Assembly: GCA_031763025.1 (NCBI GenBank) | Contig: JASSKH010000001.1 | Location: 12,007,102 to 12,071,101 of the forward strand | Length of the DNA stretch: 64,000 nucleotides | Direction of reading: 5' to 3' | DNA from: Macrocystis pyrifera | Lineage: Eukaryota; Sar; Phaeophyceae; Laminariales; Laminariaceae | Shown here: one piece after another, positions 50,176-60,908 of the stretch | Position numbering within the stretch: the first letter of the stretch is position 1 | How the letters are laid out: every line of letters starts with the position of its first letter | Program-made: the position numbers and the translations under genes | The notes under the pieces: model-generated | What the model saw: only the letters and a program-made list of their open reading frames with translations | The model's database searches: none | What the model was told of the DNA's origin: nothing

Positions 50176-50442
50176 AATATGAAGGCGTCTGAGTTCAACC
50201 TCACAGGTGGGTGTACCCCCGATGACACAATGAATGTGCCTACGTTTGCTCATGGTCCAGTATTGTATCTATCCGACTGCCGATTACATATCTGCGGGAA
50301 TCACGTACCGGAGTATGTTTGCCCAACAAGCCCCTGCACAGTAGTAAAAATTACGAAGCGTTATCCAGTCTGTCCCGATTTTTGCATGCACACAGGAATG
50401 GCATTTCACGACCATATCGCTATTAATTGCAGTGAAATTAAG
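50176..50442 (+). CDS. Candidate cysteine-rich internal exon (89 codons)
   Basis: A CCTCCTCCTCTAG acceptor (AG at 50174-50175) and an AAG/GTAAAA donor frame exactly 89 open codons in phase 0 at both ends. The encoded segment has eight cysteines (SDC, HIC, YVC, SPC, PVC, DFC among them), suggesting a disulfide-stabilised extracellular module. I do not recognise a family. If the donor is not used, the frame continues nine codons to a TAG at 50473-50475. No partner exons are certain. Confidence 0.3.
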
Positions 50443-50729
50443 GTAAAACTGAAAGAGCTAACACGTCTACTATAGTAGTTATCACTTTGGTGCCCTCCAT
50501 GAAAAGGAATTACGAATTTAAGTCAACCAAGACAATAGTTTACCAGCATGAGACAAACTACGGGGATAATGGTAAGTACATCCCTCGGAAAAGCTTCCTA
50601 TAACACAAGTGAACAGTCAATAAATGCCTCACATTGACATAGAATATACTGATGTTGCCGATACCTTCCTCAGTAATCAATTGACATAGGCTGGAAAGAA
50701 TCAAGGCTTGTCATTTACTGACTGTGCAT

Positions 50730-51930
50730 GGCGGGCCCCGGGATCGGGTTGCGTCGGCCCCCCCGACCTGGTCTATCTACTATTCAGGTGATTGACCTCG
50801 GCTCGGCTAAGGCAATCAAGATTTCGGACATTCCCGGGGCATTTAGACCCATCAACGTTTCACCATCTTCGGCCCGGCCCGGCCGGTAACATTGGGACCG
50901 AGATACATGAGACCCGGGGTCTACACGAGCCGACCAACACGAACACATTAGCAGACCCACGCAATAGACAGCCAGGGCCACGGCCCGGTCCCTGTGCAGT
51001 TTGGTTCTTACGAGCTACCCATGTGTGCTTCGGAGGTTTGGTTTTCCATTTTTTTCGTTTGATTTCTTCCGGACATCGTGATTCAGCTGTTTCTGGCATA
51101 CACCGAGCTACAAACTAAGCACACATACCGTCTGCACACACCATTTTCGTCCAAGAACGGCCTAGCCCAATTGATTCCACGCTGTTTAGCGCGCCAATAC
51201 TCCTGCGACACCCGCAGCAGTATCAAGCGGCAGCAGCGGCAGCTGCACCTGCTGCTGCTACACTTGCTGCAGCAACACTGGCTCTTGCAACCACACCTGC
51301 TGCTAACGATATCTCGTCTGGAGGAGAATATTTATCAAACCACCAGCGATCCTTGGAGAGAGGCTCCCTAAACTGCAGCATTACATATACTTACCGGTTT
51401 GACTACTACGCACAAGAAGGTGAACATCGCCGACGTTCGGTCCTAACATGTCTCCTGTCCGGGCGTACTTCATCGACCTTCACCAGCGGTTTGATCTGGG
51501 CCAAACCGTATACTAGTTGGCGGGGAAGGCAAGGATTGTACTCGTTACACCCACAATACCCCCAAGGCTGCGATCAGATGTATGTACAAGGATCACGACC
51601 AGCAGACGAGCATTGTCGGACGTCATAGGAGGAACGGCAGTGCGCTACACGTTTTGCGCTGCGGCCCGGGCCGGCATATAAACACACCCGTGGCCGCGTC
51701 ATGGCCAGGGCGGAGCTGCCTACGTAGAGAGAAAATTTCGTGGACCGCGGCCAGGCCCACCCCCATTCTTTTTGAGCTGATGGGCCGCTGCCCGGCCCGG
51801 CGCAAACTGTATCCAACCATTTCCGCGCATTGGCGTTCAAAGTCATCGGCACAGCCCCGCTCTTCCAAGCACCATTTTCTATCCGGCGCGGCCCGATGAC
51901 CCCGACTATCGGCCCATGGCGAGCCCGAGA
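50730..51930. mobile_element. GGCCCGG-rich decayed DNA-transposon-like element, copy 3
   Basis: GC-rich left end (50731-50910), CAG/CTG-rich core near 51225-51300 and GGCCCGG-rich right end to about 51920. The flanks and layout match 36889-38122, but divergence is high. No transposase was found. Confidence 0.4.
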
Positions 51931-53300
51931 TGCAACGGCATATTTTTCCATTTACCATACGTGGTGATGTAAAAGCATGTAGTGTATAGTCCAGATCAAT
52001 GAATGTGAAATCAAGCATGACAATGCACCCGGACGCAGCTGAACGGTGCATGTGTTGCCGAATATGCCTGTCGGTTGACGCTCAAAGCTCTGCTTGCTAG
52101 ACCAATGCATGGAAGATAACACAGCTACATCTGTAGTTGCCGAATATAATGTGAGAGACATAGATCATGAAAGCTATACCATTTACCCCAATATGTCACC
52201 GCTCCATACCTGGCACCAATATCACATGTAAGATATGCCACACTCTAACAAGACGAACGTCGTGGAAGTGCGTACGTCCTGTGCATTTGAGGGCGACATG
52301 GATGTTCCAAAACGCATCCGGAGACCGTGTATTCAAACTTTTGCTCACCCTAAACACGTTGGTTGGGCTATAAACAGATTTAAAACCACCTGAGCTTCAA
52401 GCACGTAGCCATACTTCGCCATGATTAGTCCTCGATAACTTTACAGCGAGCTGCTGAACTGCTGACACTATGGAATGTCAATTCCCCCGTCCTCTAAAAG
52501 TTAGTTGCAGTGGTGGTTCCGTTGTTCGGACGACTTCCCTTTATATACAGGCGACGCACGGTGTGTAAGCACGAATATACATGCTTTGTTCGAAACATGA
52601 CATGGTTGATCACAACATTTCAATTTGGAAATTATTTTGACCAAGCTTTCTGCAAAGAGTATGTCTCGTCCGATTGTTGACCACCTGCAAACATAAATAT
52701 CCCGAAGAATATAATCATTTTTTCGTGGAACAATTAAAGAAGTCGTTCCGCAAACCGAAACGTACGCACGTTGGGGGGTCAATACGCATGGCGTCAACTT
52801 GTTCGCCAGTTTTGAGTACGTTTCCGCACGTGAGGTTCGACGACATGAGTTAAACTTCAAGGTATAGATCCGCTTTATTGCGTACGTGTAGGTGTTGGTG
52901 GTACTCTCCCGTGAAATCTATCGACATACTCTCAAACCAACCGTATACATCTTGCAAGGGAAAACAATTAAATCTCTTACTGCAATCAAGTGCTGCCGTA
53001 GATACGTATAGTGTATAGTCCAGGCCAGTCCAGTTAAAAATGAATTAGAAAACATGACCATGTACCCAAATGGAAAAATGTCTACACTTTTATCTTCACG
53101 TTGCATCTTCACGTGGCCGAACAAAAGAAGGCACGGTTTCAAGCAGCTTGGCCAGTACCGACACTATCAAGTTCCCCCCCCCCCCCCACCTGGAACCGGA
53201 GTCCACATATATGACGTACAACAACAAGTACGTAATATATCAAGGTAAATAGGTAGTGACAACGCATTCATATCATGGACACACATTTCGTTCGCCCCGC
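51931..53300. other. Unit sequence after the third GGCCCGG element, no gene
   Basis: Diverged from 23400-25600 and 38200-39500. A 14-base C run lies at 53174-53187. Nothing coding is supported. Confidence 0.4.
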
Positions 53301-53393
53301 GTCCCCGGTGGCTTGGTAGGTGGTCCGCGAGCCTATCAAGATCAATTTCGTGAGTTCGAGTCTCACCGAGTGCATGCTCGTAGGGACCTTTTT
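53301..53393 (+). ncRNA. tRNA-like Pol III unit at the SINE head
   Basis: GTCCC at 53301-53305 can pair with GGGAC at 53383-53387, closing a structure that contains the T arm and an extra CGAG/CTCG hairpin (53367-53380). TTTTT at 53389-53393 is a Pol III terminator. The bases after the T arm do not pair with the expected acceptor side, so this is not a functional tRNA. It could be a short Pol III transcript or simply the SINE promoter. Confidence 0.4.
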
Positions 53394-53621
53394 CTTGCAT
53401 AAAATTGATTAGCGGAAAGCGCGAGAGCGTGAGTTAGCTGTACATTCGATGAAAATCGACGAGCAGTGGGAATGCTGAACCCTATGCGCGATTAAAACTA
53501 AAGGCACGTACCGGGGGGGAGAAGGGACGACACCTGTGACCACGGCTTGTCCAGAAGATGGTCGAGGGTAAAAACCTCCTACGAGTGGGCTGGAAAGTAA
53601 AAGTGATGATGAAAAAAAAAA
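53301..53621 (+). mobile_element. SINE with tRNA-like head and A-tail
   Basis: The head has RNA polymerase III promoter boxes: A box TGGCTTGGTAGG (53309-53320) and B box GTTCGAGTCTC (53354-53364), 33 bases apart. The B box sits in a perfect T arm (GTGAG / CTCAC, 7-base loop). An unrelated body follows, then a tail shared with 19704-19808 and ten A (53612-53621). The 3' tail shared with another retroposon is the usual sign of dependence on a LINE reverse transcriptase. It lies within a stretch continuous in other units, so it is an insertion. Confidence 0.6.
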
Positions 53622-55509
53622 GAAAATAAGACTCGTTGCTTTTGTTTCGCATTGTAAGTAAACCCAGTATTTTCCACGTTGTATATATGAAACTTGCGTA
53701 GAATGGATTTGACGTATATACATATATTCCGCGAATACAAACCCATTATATATCACACTATTTTCTGTTGAAGTCGTGATCTGTTTCTTTACGTACGAGA
53801 TTTCTTCCGGATGGAATTTCAGTCTGCGCACATGGACGAAAATAGGATATTGATTAATTTGTATCCCAGCATGCATATATACAACTGTTACGAATTTGAG
53901 GGAAGCCCATCACTCAGTGATGACAAGCTGCTGAACAGAGCTTCTTCCAGACAGACGATACCTTTCCATACGCAACATTCAAGGATATCAAGTCGACACG
54001 CGATCGTAACACGAACTGGTTGATTCGGCGTCGTTAAGTTGCACGCTTGAAATTCTTGCATTTATGACGTTTGTTTCGCACTGTGCTACCACGCATGTAA
54101 TTGATGTCGACGTACTGTAGTTCGGGTTACCGTGGAAAATATCTAAATGTGGCTGTGGTTCGTTGCATTCTAACGATATAACACAATTATAGATGTCATT
54201 GCTACGCAAGACAAGGCAGCTGCATGTGTAGTGCCAATAAAATATTTGAGGGGTACACATGTGACGCTATACCACAATTGCAAGGATAACACAGAAAGCA
54301 AAGATTCGGTACGGAACGGACTAAACATGTACTTCAACTGTTTTACACAGGTGTGTTTAAACACCCCTCTTGAGAATTGTTGGGCATTGAAACGACGCTG
54401 GCACCTAAGCGTACCCTGGTTCCCGGGTTTCCGGAGACTCAAATCTCTAGATATTTCGTCTAAACAGAAACAACATATATATCATAACACGCTGCGTTGA
54501 GAACGTCGGCTGGTTCGAACTCACCGGAGAGCGACGGTGACATGTTAGAGGTTCATCACAGGAGCTTCGTTTTCTCTCGAGGTTGATCCCCCGCAGGATC
54601 TGCCCAGAGGTCTATATACCTCTACTAACAGGTGCTCCCGCGGTGCCAGAAGTTGGACGAAGTTCAAGATGCACAAAATGAGACAATAAACAACCGTTAA
54701 CTAAACCGTTTCAAAAATGCCTTGTCTGACAAGCAGACCCGACACCATAAACTTGGTTCTTGCTCGCGACGAACCGGGGTCTACCTGTACGACGTATACG
54801 GCAACATACGAAATATGACGGAAACATGTGAGGACAACGGGGGGTATCGAACATCGTTCACGTACACATCAATTCATACACACACACTTTGCTTGCCCTT
54901 ACAGGTGTTGTGGCAAATCACGCGCTTTAAGTAAACCCAGTCCTGTGCACGTGTGCATATCAACCTTGTGCGTGGAATACATGGACTATATTCAGTTATT
55001 CCGGGGCACCATAGTAAACATGACAAAATACAGTTGGTAAAAATAGTTTAACATATAGTACGTTTTATGTACCATAGGTCCTATATGCTTCGGTCCCCCG
55101 TAATAGTATACGCAATATATTTTGCACGACTGAGAGCTGAAGTCATGACTGATATATATTCACTCCCTCGCAACGCCCCTCTCCCTCCACGATTTGAGAT
55201 TCTTCTGGACACAAATCCAGTCATCGCACGGGGACAAAATCCCGATATTTTTGCTGACTGCCAATAAACAACTCTCACGAAAATTAGGCAAGGTCAATGC
55301 CCTATGATAACAAACTGTTTCTTCCAGATGTATACCCTACATACCATACCTCCTTCTCAACGATGGTCCTTGATGCCACATAACGAAACTTTTAAGGAGA
55401 TTTAATTGACACGTGCGTGTGAAAGAACGTGCGTGGCTGATCAGACGTCATCATGCAGGCTGCATATTCCAATCCTAGAATCTACAATGTTTCTCTCTAT
55501 CAGCCATAT
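53622..55509. other. Tail of the duplicated unit, no gene
   Basis: From 53856 it matches 34099-35740 closely. The sequence just before 53856 runs smoothly into it, as in the related stretch near 11200-11280, so this is the native arrangement. Frames such as 53988-54260 (minus) are shared only because the two copies are nearly identical. Confidence 0.5.
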
Positions 55510-56653
55510 GTTTGTATGTACGAACATATGTAGACTAGGTCAGGCCGCAGAGCACGATCGGGGCGGAGTCGACATGATAGACGTCAACCATGTGAGTCAG
55601 AATTGACGCGTGTCGCCAGCATTTGGTCGACAATACGTGGTACATATATAAATATATATTTATTTTGAATATGTCGCTAACGATCATCGAGCAACGCATT
55701 GGTCAACTATATTCACAAATATTGGCTGTAGAAGCTGATGTTTCAACTCAATTCGAGGCGTGAGTGTCCCGCGAAAGCAGCAATATTTTCCCATGAAGAA
55801 CTAATTATTCACCCCCTCCCCTCTCGCCCCCCTTGTCGAGAGGGGGTCATGGTGGCAACGTTACACGAGAACTTGTAACATATTCATGGTTCAGCATATC
55901 ATCAATGGGGCGCTAAATGAAAAACATCAATTTACCCGTCGTTGCCTCTTTGAGGTGGGAGCTATGATGAGTACGTGTTCATATGTCCTTCGAAGGGGTG
56001 TCCGCTCCAAACTCAGTAATTGTTTGTTCCTTCTGCTCGTTTGACAATGGAAAAAACATACCGTGAAATCGAAAATTCAACCTCTTGGAAAAAACTTAGT
56101 CAATTTCCAGGACGACATCCGCCCCGAAGGAAAACACGCAAACTGCGTTCGCTTCGCGACATGTGCTATGTAACTCGGATCTCCCCTGCCTAACCTTTGG
56201 ATTTAATCGTTCGAAGATGGGGCATAAGAACGAAGTGTTTTCGGGAACAACGGTGGCACACGTGATTCAAATATCCTTGTTGTCTGGAGTTTTGGCAGTG
56301 TCAATTTTTTATTGGTCAGTGCAACACAGGTTTCACAGCAATCCACGTCGACAATGTGCCCATTGGCAGTGCAAGTTCGGTGAGTTCTACTCAGCAACCA
56401 CGTCGAGTATCTATCGCTTTTGTCTACTGGATGGATAGACTGCACATGATCCATATCAGAATAAAAATTGTTTCATCAGTCCAAACAAACATTTCGGATA
56501 TTGGTAACAATTTCCCTCAGGTATACTCCTGAAACAACGAGTGAATGGCCAAAGAATGCCTTGCCGTAACTATCGATATGCATATATATCGTTATGTCGA
56601 TTGTATCGCCATAGGCTGCAAAAACTCTAGACTTGTCAGAAACTATCTCCGGT

Positions 56654-57886
56654 GGACGGGACCGGGGTTGGACCCGGCCGTGGCGACCGTACCGGTTCGT
56701 CTTTTCCGTTTGTCACTTGATGGACGACGGCCCGACCCGGCCAATCGCACCATTACATATTCCTGGCGCGGCCCGGCCCATCAAAGATTCAAAATTTTCC
56801 GCCCGGCCCGGCCCATCTCATTGGTCAGTGAAACCCCATCACCGGGGCTCTACACTAGTCGGCCTACCATAACAGATTGGCCGGCCTGCGTATCTGACCG
56901 CCCGGACCACGGGATGGCCAATGTACTGTCCCATTCTGAAAGGTCAGGCATGTGCGCACCTAAGTTGGCTTTTCAATTTTTGTTTTTGTCTTCCGTTTGC
57001 ACCCCACGGTCCAGATGCTTCTACCCTACAAAGAGCTGCTCACGAGGCACACATGCTCTCTATCCACACCATTTTTCAACCTCAACGGCCTAGACCGATG
57101 GCTTCACCGCTGACTGACGTATATCCAGATCCTTCTGCTGCTGTGCCCAGCACAAACTGCTGGAGCAGCACCTGCTACTGCTACACTTGCTGCTGCAACA
57201 CTTCCTAATGTAACGACAGCTGCTGCCATCGATGCATCACTCAAGTGAGCACGTAGACTACGCTGCCACTGATCCTTTGACGTCCGCTTCTAAGACTGGA
57301 GCACCAGCTCTCACTATCGGTTCGACAACTACACATATGAAGGTGAACGCTGTTCAAGTTCATTTCCGAGCGTATTCGATCACGTCTTGGTGTGAAGTTC
57401 GGTCTGAAACGCACCCGGGAAAATACGTCAAGGATGCTAGGTCACGAAGATGGAAAGTAGTGTTCTCTGTACGCCCACAACGTTGCCAAGGCCACTTGTA
57501 CGAATACCACGAACTGCAGATTAGGGATGACGGACGTTGCAGCAATAGGAGCTGTAGACATTTCATGTGCCGCGGCCCAGGTCGGGCTGCTAACCTATGT
57601 GAACGACCTAATGGGCACAGTGGACGTCGTACTAGTAGCCGCCGTAGTTCACCTCAAGCTATGGGTTGCGACCGGGCCCGAGCCGTCGAAAAACGTGGGG
57701 CGCAGCATTCGCAGGGCTGGGTGGTCCATGTAGAGCGCACATCCTACGGGACGCGGCCTGGCCCGCATCCACCCTCTTGCCAGGTGATAGGCAGCTCCCC
57801 GGCCCGGCAAAAAACTGTGTTGAAACATACCCGGCGAAACCCGTTTCATACTCCTCGGCCCTGACCGGCCCAACCCGGTTTGTCCA
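56654..57886. mobile_element. GGCCCGG-rich decayed DNA-transposon-like element, copy 4
   Basis: The duplicate of 36889-38122 produced by the tandem duplication. Frames differ from the first copy by single-base indels, supporting a non-coding state. Confidence 0.45.
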
Positions 57887-60791
57887 ATAAAATGTTTAGG
57901 GTCGTCCCGGCCCGCCTGACACTGAATGTCGGTTTAAAACAAACCCTGGAGAAAATATGGTTTGGATGCAGGAGTAAAACATTTACCCTACATGAGTGGT
58001 GATGTTCATTCGCGTAGGGTTCCGAACAGATCAGTAAGACATGCAGGGCATGAAAGCTTTACCGACTTATCAACTTTAACACAGCCCAATACATGGCACC
58101 AATAAAGCAGGTGCGGCACTAAAAGAGGACAGAAGAACCCCGCCTTTCAATTTTGAAGGCAACGCCTCCGGCCGTTCCGTTCAATAGAACATCACGCAGG
58201 TCGCCGATGTACATGCCACCTGTACAATTGGCAGGGACATGGATGTTAGAAACGCGCCTATAAGGCGCATATTCCACATTTTCACGGATGGTGCTCGCCC
58301 GTAACACATTGCCATAAACACAGACATAAACCCAATTGAGCAGTCTGTAACCATATTACGAACAAAGCAGCAATATGTATATATATGTATATATTATCAG
58401 CGAACTCCGTACTGCTGAGATTAATTAATGTCGATTTCCCCGTGCTATGAACAGATACATTCGTGAACACGTCGTCCGGACGATTTTCAAACAGGCGACG
58501 TACAGTGTGCAAGTACGAGTACTCACGAATAAAATTAGCCCGATTATTGAAATATAGTTTCCTGGAATAATAACGGACGTCTTTGCACAACTCTGGCCGT
58601 ACGCACGGTCGGCCGTTCAAAAGCAACAAATTGCTTGGTGCACCACTACCAACACAAATTGCTTTCTTTATAAATTTTGAAATACGTCAGCTGTGAGTTC
58701 GACATATTAAATAGTTGATACTCAACTTTGAAAGCTGCGTAATACACCTCGTCTATATTCCATTTTTACCTAATTTTACAACTATTGTGATAAACCGAGC
58801 GCGCGCAATTGTTTTGCGAAAATAACAATACGTGTCTTCGAGTGAGGTTGATCGACACCAGTGGACTCTCCAGTAATAATGCGTCGGCCTTCTTGCACAT
58901 ACATGTACATGTTAATGGTGATGTTCTTCTGTGTAATTTGTCACCACACTCTAAAACAAATTAATGGTATACAAGCATATCTTCTTAGGGGAAACAAGTT
59001 AAAAACACACGCCATGTGCTGACGAAGATACGTGTAGTAGATAGTCCAAGCCCGTCAATAAACATAAAAACATGGCAATATACCCCGATGGAACAAACAG
59101 GTGGCAATTCGTATCTTCGAATTGCCAAGTAAGGGAACCGACGGTATCAAGCAGTTTTAGCCGACATAGGCTACGTAGCGAGATTATCAAGTTGCTTCCC
59201 ACCCGCCTCGAAGCAAAGTGAACTATAAAGCATGTACCACAAATACCGATTTTCTTCATATGAACATGCCGTGACAATGCATGTTATCAAACGTCATTCA
59301 CATTCGCACATACATTTACAGACATTTATGTGTGTATTTTCCTCTGTGGCCAGTTATTCATTTGCTCCTGGTCTCACGCTATGCTCGCTCCAACCGCTTT
59401 TGAAGAAGGTTACGCACTGGGAGCTAGGCGACTATTGCCAACATGCCTACATCAATCTTGCTTACGGTACTCGTATGCATAACATATTCCGCTAACACAG
59501 CACATTGATATATTTCACACACAAAAAGGCTCAAGCCATGAAAATAATACCTTCACTCAATCCCCCCCGCCTTTGATTTGAAACTCTCTTCGATGAAACG
59601 CGAGTCTGCGCAAATTTGTCCAAATCCGCGCTGATATCGGTTTGTTCGCGTCACTGGGTATGTTAAAAACTATCTGGTACATCTTACGAAGTTAAACCAA
59701 GGCGGACGCTCCATGATACCCTACTGGACGACGGAGCTTCTTTCAGACGTATACCTTTCCATAAACCTTGTTCAAACGATGACTCCTGTGCCACATCACG
59801 CAGCATTCCAGGAGATAGAGCCGACACGCGCATCTAGAACGAACATGGCTGATTTGACGTCATCATGCGAGTTGCACGTTTCAGATCGTTGAATTTGTTT
59901 TTTTTTCTCCGAGTTCTACCACACATGTAACTGATGTGCACATACCTTTCTTTTTCTGAACTATCGACGAAAACATGTCAACGTGGCTTGTTCGATGTTT
60001 TTTACTATAATGCCAACTTCTCTCAGCTGCCATTGCTACACCACCACTGTAAGGGAAAACAAATGAAGATAGCTCCATAGTGTGGAATAAGATGTGGAAT
60101 ACATGAACTCTATACCCAAACAACAAATACAACACATATCTATACATGGCACCAGATAGAAACGCACGACACGGAACGGACGGACAATAATTTACAGTGT
60201 TCCCAAAAGGTCTGCTATTTATACAACTCCGCCTTGAAACCTCCAGTTAAGTAGAAATCACGCAAGTTGCCAATGTGTATACGTGGTGCGCACTCGTCGT
60301 GAACTTAGATGTTAGGCAACGCGCCCAGAAGGTTTCTCGCTCGGATTTCTACAGGTGACGCACACATCGCGCTATTCATCGACGGAATGACAAATGAGGT
60401 TGAAGCCCATGTCATTAATGTTTCGGACATACTGGTATTATGTACTTTCCTCCAGCGATATTATACTTTAAATTCCTCGTTCCCCGTGATATCATTACTG
60501 GTAGTTATATTCGCGATTCTGTCGTCTCAGCGTTTGACCTACTTCAACACACGACGTATCGTGTGGAAGCACGAATATCATGAATACTCTCAACAATAGT
60601 GGATCACAACACCCTGGTTGGGATATACTTCTCAACAAGTTGTAAGCGACAAATATTTCCCGCGGAGCCCTAGACGAGTGACACACCCTAATAGCCCGAA
60701 TAATTTGATATTTCTCCCTCGAGAAAATACGGGCATCGATGATGCAACCCAAAGAATACGAAACATCAGGGGTGAAAAATCTTCAGTGTTG
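57887..60791. other. Unit sequence upstream of gene E, no gene
   Basis: The duplicate of 38123-41028. The TA microsatellite at 58377-58396 is shorter and interrupted here. No conserved reading frame was found. Confidence 0.45.
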
Positions 60792-60908
60792 TTTTCCGCC
60801 TTCATCAAGGAGCTTGGCGTACCCACCACCTCATTCCTCACTCCTCCTGTCCAACAACACTACCCCTCTTTCTCCACACTACAAACTCCTACCCAAGACT
60901 CCATCACC
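60792..60908 (+). promoter_or_regulatory. Conserved upstream / 5' UTR block of gene E
   Basis: Nearly identical to 41029-41145, ending in CTCCATCACC before the ATG. Confidence 0.5.

Larger units (their letters stand above)
47310..50700. other. Single-copy island in unit D with coding-like fragments
   Basis: I found no counterpart in other units. It holds an ATG frame of 100 codons at 47331-47633 with no recognised domain. Protein-like fragments lie at 48949-49233 and 49600-49735; the latter includes a stretch reading FHDEIFGMMPLYLASETKGC before a stop. A cysteine-rich candidate exon lies at 50176-50442. These may be parts of one split or decayed gene inserted in the unit. No single gene model can be defended. 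Confidence 0.35.
35741..55509. repeat. Recent tandem duplication, first full unit (19,769 bp)
   Basis: Every checked landmark in this segment reappears 19.76-19.77 kb later: the R repeat, the hairpin at 36051, the GGCCCGG element, exon 1 of D against E and exon 2 of D against E. The two copies differ by scattered substitutions and small indels. The unit contains gene D, two GGCCCGG-rich elements, the island at 47310-50700 and a SINE. Confidence 0.85.

Noticed and set aside
53301-53373. Functional tRNA gene
   Set aside because: The A and B boxes and T arm are good, but the seven bases after the T arm cannot pair with the 5' side to form an acceptor stem.
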